Made by a program: the position numbers and the translations under genes. Below are positions 8,655 to 16,637 of a stretch of 64,000 bases of DNA, piece by piece. Source of the DNA: Halorubrum xinjiangense. GTDB lineage: Archaea; Halobacteriota; Halobacteria; Halobacteriales; Haloferacaceae. The stretch's first letter is position 1. Each line of letters opens with the position of its first letter. The stretch spans positions 97,162 through 161,161 of the forward strand of contig NZ_FNBO01000007.1 of NCBI RefSeq assembly GCF_900102375.1. Reading direction: 5' to 3'. The notes below the pieces were generated by a model. That model made no database searches. It worked only from the letters and a program-made list of their open reading frames with translations, and was not told where the DNA came from.

Positions 8655-11600
8655 ATGGCTCAGGCCGGCACCCAGGACCTCACGGAGCAGTTCATCCAGT
8701 TCTATCGTAACTACTATCGAGAGGAGATCGGGCAGCTCGCGCAGCGCTACCCCAACGAGCAGCGCTCGCTGTACGTCTCCTACGACGACCTCTTTCAGTT
8801 CGACCGCGACCTCGCCGAGGACTTCCTGAACAAGCCGGAGCAGATGCGCGAGTACGCCGAGGAGGCGCTGCGACTCTACGACCTCCCTGCCGACGTGAGC
8901 CTCGGCCGCGCGCACGTCCGCATCGAAGACCTCCCAGAGAGCGTCGACATCCGCGGCATCCGCGTCCACGACGACCACATCGGGAAGCTCGTCTCGATCC
9001 AGGGAATCGTCCGCAAGGCCACCGACGTGCGGCCGAAGGTGACCGAGGCCGCATTCGAGTGCCAGCGCTGCGGCACGATGACGTACATCCCGCAGTCCGA
9101 CGGCGGCTTCCAGGAGCCCCACGAGTGCCAGGGCTGCGAGCGACAGGGCCCCTTCCGCGTCAACTTCGACCAGTCCGAGTTCGTCGACTCCCAGAAGCTC
9201 CGCATCCAGGAATCCCCCGAGGGCCTGCGGGGCGGCGAGACCCCCCAGTCGCTCGACGTCGACATCGTCGACGACATCACCGGCGAGGTGAGCCCCGGCG
9301 ACCACGTCACCTGCGTCGGTGTCCTCCACATCGAGCAGGTCGAGCAGGGCAACGAGAAGTCCGCGATCTTCGATCTCTACATGGACGGCGTCTCCATCTC
9401 CATCGAGGACGAGGAGTTCGAGGACATGGACATCACCGAGGCGGACAAACGCGACATCATCGAGCTCTCCGAGCGCGACGACATCTACGAGGCGATGGTG
9501 GGCTCCATCGCGCCCGCCATCTACGGCTACGAGGAGGAGAAGCTCGCGATGATCCTCCAGCTGTTCTCCGGCGTCACGAAGCACCTCCCCGACGGCTCGC
9601 GGATCCGCGGCGACCTCCACATGCTCCTGATCGGTGACCCTGGTACCGGAAAATCACAGATGATCAGTTATGTCGAGAATATTGCCCCAAGATCAGTTTA
9701 TACCTCAGGAAAAGGATCATCTGCTGCGGGGCTCACGGCCGCGGCCGTCCGCGACGACTTCGGCGACGGCCAGCAGTGGTCGCTCGAGGCCGGTGCGCTC
9801 GTCCTCGCGGACAAGGGGATCGCCGCGGTCGACGAGCTGGACAAGATGGACTGCGTCACCGGCGACACGCTGGTGTCGCTCGCCGACGGTCGTGTCGAGC
9901 GCATCGCCGAACTGGCGCGGGAGGCCGCCGCGGATGGCGACGTCGAGGAGCTCTCGAACGGCCGCCACATCCGCGACGTCGACCTCGACGTCTGGACGAT
10001 GGACGAGGACGGGAACTTAGTGGAGCGTCCCGTCTCCGCAGTCCACGAGTACGACGCGCCGTCGAAGCTGACCCGAGTGACGATGGAGACCGGCGAGTCG
10101 CTGACCGCGACCGCCGACCACCCGTTCTTCGTCCTCGACGACGGGGAGCGCGTCGAGCGCGAGGCGGCCGCGCTCGACGACGGTGACTGGGTGTACGTCC
10201 CCCGAGAGATTCCGACGAAGGCCGCCGACGGCGGAGCGGTGGCTGCGAGCGGCGGAGCCGGGGCAGCGGCCGAGCCTGTCGACGGCGAGGGAGTCGACGC
10301 CGCGATGGCGAGCGTACTCGGATACCTCTCCGGTGACGGGAACGTCTACTACGACCGGGACCAGGGCGTCTACGGCGTCCGGTTCACCAACACCGACGAG
10401 GACCTGCTGGCCGACTTCGAACGCGCGGCGCACGAGGCGTTCGACGCGGAGCCGACTCGGCCGCCGAGCGAGAAACGCGACGGCGGCGTCGAGACGGTCC
10501 GCGTCACCGGGAAAGAGCACGCCGACGCCGTCCTCGACGCGGGGATGAACCTCGGTCGGTACGACGAGAAGTGCTTCCCGACTCCCGTTTCGACCGGGAG
10601 CCGCGCGGCGAAGGCCGCGTTCGTCCGCGCTCTCGCCGACAGCGAGGGACACGTCGACGAGTCGGCCGGCAACGTTCGGATAGCGTCTGCGAGCCGAGAC
10701 CTGCTGAGCGGCACGCGGAACCTCCTCTTAGGGTTCGGCGTGTCGAGTCAGCTCCAGCGGAGCGAGCGAGACGAGGGCCGCGACGTGTACTACCTCACGG
10801 TGACCGACGCGGATTCGCTCGCGGCGTTCCGACGCTTCGTCGGGTTCACCGCCACCCGAAAGGCGGAGTCGCTCGACCGCGTCGTCGATGCGGCCGACGG
10901 CGACCGCACGATTCTCGACGTGATCCCGGACGTCGGCGACGCGCTCGCGCGGTCTCGCGAGTCGCTCCGGTTTCACCAGCGCGAGTGCGGACTCAACGCG
11001 GGCGCGTATCACGGCTTCGAGAGCGGGGATGCGAACGTCTCGCTTCACCGCGCCCGCCGAGTGCTCGCGGCGTTCGAGGACAGACTGGAGACGGCCGCGG
11101 AGGACCGGGATCGGCTCGACGCGACGCCGACGTGGGAGACGCTGTCGAAGCTGCGGCACCGATACCACGTCTCGCAGTCCGAACTCGCGGACGGAACCGG
11201 GGTGTCTCAACAGCAGATCTCCCGCGAGTGGGGCGAACGCGACGAGCTCCGTCGGACGGTGACCGAGCGGCTCCGAGGGATCCTTACCGAAGTCGCGGAG
11301 ACCGACCTCGACGACCTCCGTGAGTTCGTCCGCGGCGACGTGAAGTGGCGCCGCGTCGAGTCGGTCGAGACGGTCCCCCCGGAGTCGACCGAACACCGCG
11401 GCGAGGTGCGCCGACAGCGCCTCGCAGACGTCATCGGCGGGCCGGTCGAGACCGTTAAAGAGCACGCTCGCGACCTGCTCGACCGGGGACCGGTCGGCGA
11501 AACGCGATCGGACCTGTCGGCGGCGCTCGACGCCTACGGTGTCAGTCAGGCGGACGTGGCGTCGCGGCTCGACGTGAGTCAGGCGACTGTGTCGCGGTGG

Positions 11601-12695
11601 TTGACCGGCGCTATCGAAACCGACCGGCTCGACGACCTGCGCGAGGCCGTCGCGGCGGAGGTCGACGCCGTGAAGGCGGAACTGCGGTCGATACTGGCGC
11701 GGATCGAGGACGGCGAGCGACCGCGGGTGTACGACCTGACCGTTGAGGAGACGCACAACTTCGTCGCGAACGGGCTCGTCGTCCACAACTCCTCCGACCG
11801 CTCCGCGATGCACGAGGGGCTCGAACAACAGAAGATCTCCGTCTCGAAGGCCGGGATCAACGCCACTCTCAAGGCGCGGTGCTCGCTGCTCGGCGCCGCG
11901 AACCCGAAGTACGGCCGGTTCGATCAGTACGAGCCGATCGGCGAGCAGATCGACTTAGAGCCCGCGCTCATCTCGCGGTTCGACCTCATCTTCACGGTGA
12001 CCGACAGCCCGGACCCGGAACACGACTCCCGGCTGGCGAAACACATCATCAAGACGAACTACGCCGGCGAGCTCAACACCCAGCGCGAGGAGCTGGCGAG
12101 CTCGGAGTTCACCTCGGAGCAGGTTGCGGAGGTGACCGAGGAGGTCGCGCCGGAGATCGACTCGGAGCTGCTTCGCAAGTACATCGCCCACGCGAAGCGG
12201 TCCTGCTTCCCGACGATGACGGAGGAGGCGAAGGAAGTGATAGAGGAGTTCTACGTCGACCTGCGCTCGAAGGGCGCCGACGAGGACGCGCCGGTTCCGG
12301 TCACCGCCCGGAAGCTAGAGGCGATGGTGCGGCTCTCGGAGGCGAGCGCGCGGGTACGCCTCTCGGACACCGTCGAGCGCGAGGACGCCGACCGCGCGAC
12401 GGACATCGTCGAGTCGTGTCTCAAGGACATCGGCGTCGACCCCGAGACGGGGCAGTTCGACGCCGACGTAGTCGAGACGGGCACCTCGAAGAGCCAGCGC
12501 GACCGCATCAAGAACATCAAGGGGCTCATCGCCGACATCGAAGAGGAGTACGAGGACGGTGCCCCCGTCGACGAGGTGCTCGACCGCGCGGGCGAGATCG
12601 GGATGGACCCGGGGAAAGCGGAACAAGAGATCGAGAAGCTCCGCACGAAGGGCGAAGTGTACGAGCCCAAGCAGGGCCACCTCCGGACGACGTAG
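8655..12695 (+). CDS. mcm: Replicative helicase MCM, interrupted by an intein
   Basis: The replicative 3'-5' helicase of archaea. The 1346-residue precursor gives a mature MCM of about 700 residues (1-399 plus 1046-1346), the normal length. The N-terminal domain carries a zinc motif (CQRC at about residue 136, later HECQGC). Walker A GDPGTGKSQ starts at residue 327 and Walker B VDELDK at about 394. The arginine-finger region and a C-terminal winged helix follow the intein. The intein starts at Cys400, right after Walker B, and splicing would join KMD to SSDRSAMHE. A TATA-like element at about 8623-8630 suggests a leaderless start at ATG 8655. The codons around Walker A (9633-9726) are unusually AT-rich. 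The next gene starts at the base after the stop. Confidence 0.96.
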   Translation: MAQAGTQDLTEQFIQFYRNYYREEIGQLAQRYPNEQRSLYVSYDDLFQFDRDLAEDFLNKPEQMREYAEEALRLYDLPADVSLGRAHVRIEDLPESVDIRGIRVHDDHIGKLVSIQGIVRKATDVRPKVTEAAFECQRCGTMTYIPQSDGGFQEPHECQGCERQGPFRVNFDQSEFVDSQKLRIQESPEGLRGGETPQSLDVDIVDDITGEVSPGDHVTCVGVLHIEQVEQGNEKSAIFDLYMDGVSISIEDEEFEDMDITEADKRDIIELSERDDIYEAMVGSIAPAIYGYEEEKLAMILQLFSGVTKHLPDGSRIRGDLHMLLIGDPGTGKSQMISYVENIAPRSVYTSGKGSSAAGLTAAAVRDDFGDGQQWSLEAGALVLADKGIAAVDELDKMDCVTGDTLVSLADGRVERIAELAREAAADGDVEELSNGRHIRDVDLDVWTMDEDGNLVERPVSAVHEYDAPSKLTRVTMETGESLTATADHPFFVLDDGERVEREAAALDDGDWVYVPREIPTKAADGGAVAASGGAGAAAEPVDGEGVDAAMASVLGYLSGDGNVYYDRDQGVYGVRFTNTDEDLLADFERAAHEAFDAEPTRPPSEKRDGGVETVRVTGKEHADAVLDAGMNLGRYDEKCFPTPVSTGSRAAKAAFVRALADSEGHVDESAGNVRIASASRDLLSGTRNLLLGFGVSSQLQRSERDEGRDVYYLTVTDADSLAAFRRFVGFTATRKAESLDRVVDAADGDRTILDVIPDVGDALARSRESLRFHQRECGLNAGAYHGFESGDANVSLHRARRVLAAFEDRLETAAEDRDRLDATPTWETLSKLRHRYHVSQSELADGTGVSQQQISREWGERDELRRTVTERLRGILTEVAETDLDDLREFVRGDVKWRRVESVETVPPESTEHRGEVRRQRLADVIGGPVETVKEHARDLLDRGPVGETRSDLSAALDAYGVSQADVASRLDVSQATVSRWLTGAIETDRLDDLREAVAAEVDAVKAELRSILARIEDGERPRVYDLTVEETHNFVANGLVVHNSSDRSAMHEGLEQQKISVSKAGINATLKARCSLLGAANPKYGRFDQYEPIGEQIDLEPALISRFDLIFTVTDSPDPEHDSRLAKHIIKTNYAGELNTQREELASSEFTSEQVAEVTEEVAPEIDSELLRKYIAHAKRSCFPTMTEEAKEVIEEFYVDLRSKGADEDAPVPVTARKLEAMVRLSEASARVRLSDTVEREDADRATDIVESCLKDIGVDPETGQFDADVVETGTSKSQRDRIKNIKGLIADIEEEYEDGAPVDEVLDRAGEIGMDPGKAEQEIEKLRTKGEVYEPKQGHLRTT
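9633..9726 (+). other. AT-rich codon patch across the mcm Walker A motif
   Basis: About 94 bases of roughly 44 % GC by my count inside a gene that is otherwise strongly GC-rich. Codons such as GGA, AAA, TCA, AGT, TAT, AAT, ATT, AGA and TCT cluster here and are rare elsewhere in mcm. The protein sequence stays canonical (GDPGTGKSQMISYVENIAPR). The edges are sharp on both sides. It looks like a short tract converted from a lower-GC donor; see findings. Confidence 0.7.
9852..11789 (+). other. MCM intein with LAGLIDADG endonuclease and HTH segments
   Basis: 646 residues, Cys400 to Asn1045 of the precursor. Splicing motifs are intact: block A CVTGDTLVSLADG, block B TATADHPFFV, block F VYDLTVEETHNF, block G ANGLVVHN followed by Ser. 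A two-motif LAGLIDADG (DOD) homing endonuclease is visible: LGYLSGDG at about residue 555 and VRALADSEGHV at about residue 657. About 280 further residues separate the endonuclease from block F and contain two helix-turn-helix-like segments (VSQSELADGTGVSQQQISREW and GVSQADVASRLDVSQATVSRW regions). Acidic catalytic residues of both DOD motifs are present, so it may still home. Base composition matches the host gene. Confidence 0.92.
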
Positions 12696-12995
12696 ATGGA
12701 CCGGATCTCCGCGATACGGAACGTCGAGGACGCGCTCCGCGAGTTCGAGAACGGCGAGGCGGACCTCGCGGCCACGGAGCGGCGCGTCGCGGCCGTACTC
12801 CGGACCTACGCCACCGAGTTCGACGGCGACGACGACGTGTACCGCGCGGTCGGCGACGACCCCGTCGACGGCACGGTCGTCGTCGCGCCCTCGGAACCGG
12901 CCGCGCGCGACCGCGTCCTCGCGGCGAGCGACGTCGAGGGGGAGGGGAGTCCGGACGCCAGCGACGGTCCCGCGTTCGACGTCGAGCGGTTCTGA
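12696..12995 (+). CDS. Small acidic haloarchaeal protein downstream of mcm
   Basis: 99 residues with no recognised domain. The N-terminal half is helical and amphipathic (ISAIRNVEDALREFENGEADLAATERRVAAVLRTYATEF). The C-terminal half is acidic and probably less ordered. The ATG follows the mcm stop with no gap, so it is almost certainly co-transcribed and translationally coupled with mcm. That position suggests a replication-linked role, but nothing in the sequence shows a function. Confidence 0.7.
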   Translation: MDRISAIRNVEDALREFENGEADLAATERRVAAVLRTYATEFDGDDDVYRAVGDDPVDGTVVVAPSEPAARDRVLAASDVEGEGSPDASDGPAFDVERF

Positions 12996-13053
12996 CCAGC
13001 GAGGTCGGAGCCGCGTGCGGAGGGCGGTCCGCCGTCGCTGAAGGCGACTGAAA

Positions 13054-13070
13054 CGTTCCGGTCCGGAACG
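13054..13070. promoter_or_regulatory. 17-bp perfect palindrome ahead of the 13101 gene
   Basis: Arms CGTTCCGG and CCGGAACG around a single T. It ends just before a TATA-like GGATAAG (about 13070-13076), 31-47 bases before the GTG at 13101. This places it over the TFB-recognition region, a usual operator position in archaea. Confidence 0.45.
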
Positions 13071-13100
13071 GATAAGTTCCGAAATCGACCACCGGCTGGC

Positions 13101-13439
13101 GTGTTGCTGGTCGTAACGTATTCGGCGGCCGCCCGGACCGGCCTCCGAAACCTGTGTCGTCGCCACGAGTCGGTCGTCGCCCGGCGGTTCGGCCGCGCCG
13201 CGCTGTTGGACGAGACGGTGTACGCCGCGTTCCTCGCGCTGCGGCTGCGGGAGTCTCACGGCGGGGACATCCAAATAGAGCGCACCGAGCCGTTCAACGA
13301 GTTCGTCGCCGTCGACGACGAGGTCAGAGCGGCCGCCGCGGCCTACGCGGACCGGTCCGCGAAGTCGACGCCGTACGCCGCCTTCGCGGCGGGGACGGAG
13401 CATCCGGACCCGGACGCCATGCGCGGCCGAGAGCTGTGA
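13101..13439 (+). CDS. Haloarchaeal protein of unknown function, first gene of a coupled run
   Basis: 112 residues, GTG start. The beginning (LLVVTYSAAARTGLRNLCRRHESVVARRFGRAAL) is basic and helix-rich; no catalytic motif is recognised. A TATA-like element about 28 bases upstream, with an adjoining palindrome (13054-13070), suggests its own regulated leaderless promoter. Its stop overlaps the next start as GTGA (13436-13439), so translation of the two is coupled. It is the first of four tightly linked genes ending with a MinD-like ATPase. Confidence 0.68.
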   Translation: MLLVVTYSAAARTGLRNLCRRHESVVARRFGRAALLDETVYAAFLALRLRESHGGDIQIERTEPFNEFVAVDDEVRAAAAAYADRSAKSTPYAAFAAGTEHPDPDAMRGREL

Positions 13440-14239
13440 ACGGGGCGAGGTCGACGTCGTCCGGATCGGACAGCGAGGAGACCGAGGAGACCGGTATTTC
13501 CGTCGAAGCGACTCCGGAACCGAGCGCGGTACTCGGACGGCTCCCCGCCGAGGCTGAGCTACAACGGCAGCTCGCGGCGGCCGCGCGCTCGCGGGGGCGG
13601 ACCGCGTCGGTCGCGCCCGAGATCGACGAGATCGAGGCTGAACTCGCGGCGATCGAGATCGAACCGGTCGACCTGACCGAAGCGCGGCGACGGGTCGCCG
13701 AGACGACCGGCGAGATCGAGCGGCTAAAGGAGCGAGTCGCGGCGCTGCGCGGCGACGCCCGGGCGCGCCGCGCGGTCGACGCCGAGGCGGACGAGACGCT
13801 CGACGACCTAGAGGCGGCGGCCGCGGAGCTGTCGGCCGCACAGACGGAGGCGATCGCGGCCGAGCAGGCGCTCGAACGCGCACGAGCCGAGGCGGCGCGG
13901 AACCGCGACGAGCGGCGGCGGCGACTGCGGCTCCGCGACCGGCTCCGGAACCGGCGGCGGACCGCCCGCCGGGAGCTCGCGAGATCGGTGTACCCGGCGT
14001 TTCGGCGCGCGCTCGCGGCCGTGCCGGGCGGCGATCCGGGCGCGGCCGGCGCGGAGCCGAGCGCCTACGACGGGGACCCCGTCGCGGCGTCGCTCGCGGC
14101 GGTCAGGGTCGCGGCGCTCGACGGTCCCGTCGAGCTACGCGGCGACGCGGCACGGCGGATCGAGGCGTCGGAGCGGAGCGCGAGATCGCTGCTTCGGGCG
14201 GCCGACGTTCGCCTCCGAGGCGCGCCCGGCGGAGTCTGA
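13436..14239 (+). CDS. Coiled-coil protein of unknown function
   Basis: 267 residues from the GTG at 13436, which overlaps the upstream stop by four bases. Long charged helices dominate the middle (about residues 55-190, Glu/Ala/Arg-rich heptads such as IEAELAAIEIEPVDLTEARRRVAETTGEIERLKERVAALR), giving a probable coiled coil. The first about 30 residues are Ser/Glu-rich. The C-terminal part is Ala/Arg-rich. No enzyme motif is seen. The open frame extends further upstream in another gene's frame, but the overlap start is preferred. Position between a small basic protein and a MinD-like ATPase suggests a structural partner; this is inference. Confidence 0.68.
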   Translation: MNGARSTSSGSDSEETEETGISVEATPEPSAVLGRLPAEAELQRQLAAAARSRGRTASVAPEIDEIEAELAAIEIEPVDLTEARRRVAETTGEIERLKERVAALRGDARARRAVDAEADETLDDLEAAAAELSAAQTEAIAAEQALERARAEAARNRDERRRRLRLRDRLRNRRRTARRELARSVYPAFRRALAAVPGGDPGAAGAEPSAYDGDPVAASLAAVRVAALDGPVELRGDAARRIEASERSARSLLRAADVRLRGAPGGV

Positions 14240-14269
14240 GCCGGCGGCGGCCGCGAGTTCGCCCCGACG

Positions 14270-14275
14270 TTTAAA
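14270..14275 (+). promoter_or_regulatory. TATA box of the 14299 gene
   Basis: TTTAAA centred 27 bases before the ATG at 14299. It decides for MELDWSVD as the true N-terminus rather than the in-frame ATG at 14275, which overlaps the box itself. Confidence 0.55.
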
Positions 14276-14298
14276 TGCGATTCCGCGGGACCCGGCGC

Positions 14299-15135
14299 AT
14301 GGAACTCGACTGGTCCGTCGACCGCGAGGGGGACGCGTCGCTCGTCGGCTTTCGGGTGCGCAACGACGGGGCGGTCCCGCGGCGCGTCAGGATCGAGAGC
14401 CGGCTGGATGGCCCGCTGCTTCCGCCGCGGCGCGGCGGCGTTCCCGAGTCCGGATGGGACGCCGCGGGCGTGACCGCGGTGATCGACCCGGGCGAACGCG
14501 CGGCGTTCGGGTTCTCGGCGCTCGCGGACCCCGTCGAGCCCCCGGTCGAAATCACGAGCGTCGAGCCCGTCACGGCGGACGCGGACGACCGGGGCGCGGC
14601 GACCGAAGGCGGAGCAGACCTCGCGCGGGCGGCGGTGCGGGACCTCGAATCGCATCGCCCCCCGCGGCGCGCGGTCGCCGGAGCAGGAGCGGTCGACGGC
14701 GTCAACGAGGAGGGCGGCGACGCTGAAGCGGTCGATGGCGGGGAGGCCGACAGCGGCGGGAGAGCGATCGACCGAGATGAGGACGACGGGGGCGGCGGCG
14801 AGAGAGCGACAGACGGCAATGATGACGGCGGAGACGCGAATCGGTCTGAGACTCCCGAATCGTCGCCGAGCGCGGCGGGCCCCGACGAGATCGACGCGTG
14901 GTTCGCGGCCGTCGAGGCGCGGATCGACCGGGCGGAGCGACTCGACGACGCCGACCTTGCGACGGCGACGGGGGTCGTTGAGGAGGTCGGTGGGCTCGAC
15001 GCAGTCAGGGAACTCGACGAGCGCTTCGCGGCCGACGCCGAACGCCTGCGGGCGGTCCGCGACCGGGCCGCGGCGCTCGCGGAACGCGCCGAGGAGAGCG
15101 AGGTCCCGACCAAGGCGTTGGAGGGGCTGACGTGA
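14299..15135 (+). CDS. Haloarchaeal protein with N-terminal beta domain and helical tail
   Basis: 278 residues. The first about 90 residues (MELDWSVDREGDASLVGFRVRNDGAVPRRVRIESRLDGPL and on) look like an immunoglobulin-like beta sandwich. A long acidic, Gly/Asp-rich low-complexity linker follows (about residues 125-195). The C-terminal 80 residues are helical (IDAWFAAVEARIDRAERLDDADLATATGVVEEVGGLDAVRELDERFAADAERLRAVRDRAAAL). No catalytic motif. Its stop overlaps the start of the MinD-like gene (GTGA at 15132-15135), so the two are translationally coupled and may act together. Confidence 0.68.
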   Translation: MELDWSVDREGDASLVGFRVRNDGAVPRRVRIESRLDGPLLPPRRGGVPESGWDAAGVTAVIDPGERAAFGFSALADPVEPPVEITSVEPVTADADDRGAATEGGADLARAAVRDLESHRPPRRAVAGAGAVDGVNEEGGDAEAVDGGEADSGGRAIDRDEDDGGGGERATDGNDDGGDANRSETPESSPSAAGPDEIDAWFAAVEARIDRAERLDDADLATATGVVEEVGGLDAVRELDERFAADAERLRAVRDRAAALAERAEESEVPTKALEGLT

Positions 15136-15782
15136 TCCTCGCGGTCGCGGGCGGGAAGGGCGGCGTGGGGAAGACGACGCTCGCGTACAACGTCGCCGCC
15201 GAACTCGACGGCGTCGTCGTCGACGCCGACCTCGGGATGGCGGACCTACCGGACGGCCGCGGCCCCGACCTCCACGACGTCCTCGCCGGCGCGGCGGACC
15301 CGGTGGAGACGGTCCGTCCCGGTCCGGTCGACATCGTCCCGTGCGGCCGGACGCTGGCCGGCGCGCGGGCGGCCGACCTGACGCGGCTGGAGGGCGCGGT
15401 CGCCGCGGTCGAGCGCGAGTTCGGGACCGTCGTCCTCGACTGTCCGGCGGGCCGCCGCGCCGACGCCGGCGTGCCGCTGGCGGTCGCGGACGCCTGCCTC
15501 CTCGTCGTCTCGCCCCGGGCGTTCGCGCTGGCCGACGCGATCCGCACCCGGGAGCTCGCCCGCGAACTCGACGCCGGGCTAGTCGGCTGCGCGGTCAACC
15601 GCGTGACCGAACCGTCGCCGGCCGAGGCGATCGGCGACGCGCTCGGCGCGCCGGTCGAGGTGGTCCCGGCCGATCCGCGCGTCGGCCGGTCCGTTGCGGC
15701 GGAGCGGCCGGTCGCGGACGCCGCGCCCGACAGCGAGGCCGCGGCGGCGGTCCAAGCGCTCGCGCGGCGCGTTCCGGAGTGA
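15132..15782 (+). CDS. MinD/ParA-like P-loop ATPase
   Basis: 216 residues, GTG start overlapping the previous stop. The deviant Walker A motif GGKGGVGKTT (residues 7-16), the switch region VVVDADLGMADLP and VVLDCPAGR (Walker B-like) place it in the MinD/ParA/Mrp class. These ATPases dimerise on ATP binding and position proteins or DNA. A C-terminal membrane-targeting amphipathic helix like that of MinD is not obvious. Haloarchaea have several MinD homologues, at least one of which positions archaella and chemosensory arrays; this one is linked to mcm and coiled-coil genes instead, so a DNA or replisome-related role is possible but unproven. Confidence 0.85.
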   Translation: MILAVAGGKGGVGKTTLAYNVAAELDGVVVDADLGMADLPDGRGPDLHDVLAGAADPVETVRPGPVDIVPCGRTLAGARAADLTRLEGAVAAVEREFGTVVLDCPAGRRADAGVPLAVADACLLVVSPRAFALADAIRTRELARELDAGLVGCAVNRVTEPSPAEAIGDALGAPVEVVPADPRVGRSVAAERPVADAAPDSEAAAAVQALARRVPE

Positions 15783-15876
15783 AGAACGAGACGGGTGAGA
15801 TATGCGATACAGGGAAAACGGGAACGCCGTCGCGACACCGCGTCTTTTTACTCGCGCCGAGCCGTCGGCGAGAGCG

Positions 15877-16575
15877 ATGATCACGGTCGCGCTCGTCCTC
15901 GGTGTCGCCGTCGTCGCCGCGCTCGCAGTCGCCGTCGGGCCGCTGTACGCGGCCGACCGCTTCCGCGACCTGCGGGAGCCGACGGACGCGGAGCGCGCGC
16001 AGATCGCGGCGCTGGCGGACCCCGGCGGACTCGACGTCGACCGGATCGCGATCGAGTCCGTCGGGGGGGAGGGTGACGGCGCCAGCGACGGAGAGAAACC
16101 GGGACCGGCCGGCCCCGCGGATGTTTCAGTCCGGGGGCCGCCCGGCCGCCGGGTGCTGTTCCTCACGGCGGACGTGCTCACCGACCTCGACGAGGACGTG
16201 GCGGTCGGGCTGTTCGCCGCGGAGGCCGGGCGGGTCGAGACGTACTACGCCGAGTTCCGCGCTGTCGCCGTCGGCGCCGTGCTGGCGGCGCTGGCGGCGG
16301 TCGTCACGGCCCTCGTCCCGTTCGAGTCCGGCTTCGCCGCCGTCGTCGCCGTGGGGCTCGCTTCCTTCTGGGCCGGCCGACGGGTCCAGTACGCGGCGGA
16401 CGCCCGCGCCGCGGAAGCGGTCGGCGCCGGCCGCGTCGCCGACGCGTTCGAGCGCGTCGCGGAGCGCCGCGGGGTCGAACCGGCGACGGGCGACTGGTCG
16501 ACGTGGTTCGAGGTCCAACCGCCGCTCGGGGATCGGATCACGCGGCTCCGCGACGAGGCGGCGGACGACGAGTAG
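15877..16575 (+). CDS. M48-like membrane protein lacking the HEXXH zinc motif
   Basis: 232 residues. An N-terminal membrane helix (MITVALVLGVAVVAALAVAV) and a hairpin of two hydrophobic helices (AVAVGAVLAALAAVVTALV and GFAAVVAVGLASFWAG) frame an HtpX/M48-like layout. The segment FLTADVLTDLDEDVAVGLFAAEAGRVE occupies the place where M48 peptidases have HEXXH, but reads AAEAGRVE. The following ARAAEAV...ADAFERVAERRG and DRITRL patterns are M48-like. It is probably an inactive relative. ATG 15877 is chosen because a T-rich TATA-like CTTTTTA (15844-15850) lies about 28 bases upstream, fitting leaderless initiation; the longer frame from 15802 would begin before it. Confidence 0.7.
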   Translation: MITVALVLGVAVVAALAVAVGPLYAADRFRDLREPTDAERAQIAALADPGGLDVDRIAIESVGGEGDGASDGEKPGPAGPADVSVRGPPGRRVLFLTADVLTDLDEDVAVGLFAAEAGRVETYYAEFRAVAVGAVLAALAAVVTALVPFESGFAAVVAVGLASFWAGRRVQYAADARAAEAVGAGRVADAFERVAERRGVEPATGDWSTWFEVQPPLGDRITRLRDEAADDE

Positions 16576-16637
16576 GAAGGGAGAACGAACCGCCCGAGCG
16601 GAAGAAGGGAGAACGGACGATTCGAGCCGGCGGCGGC

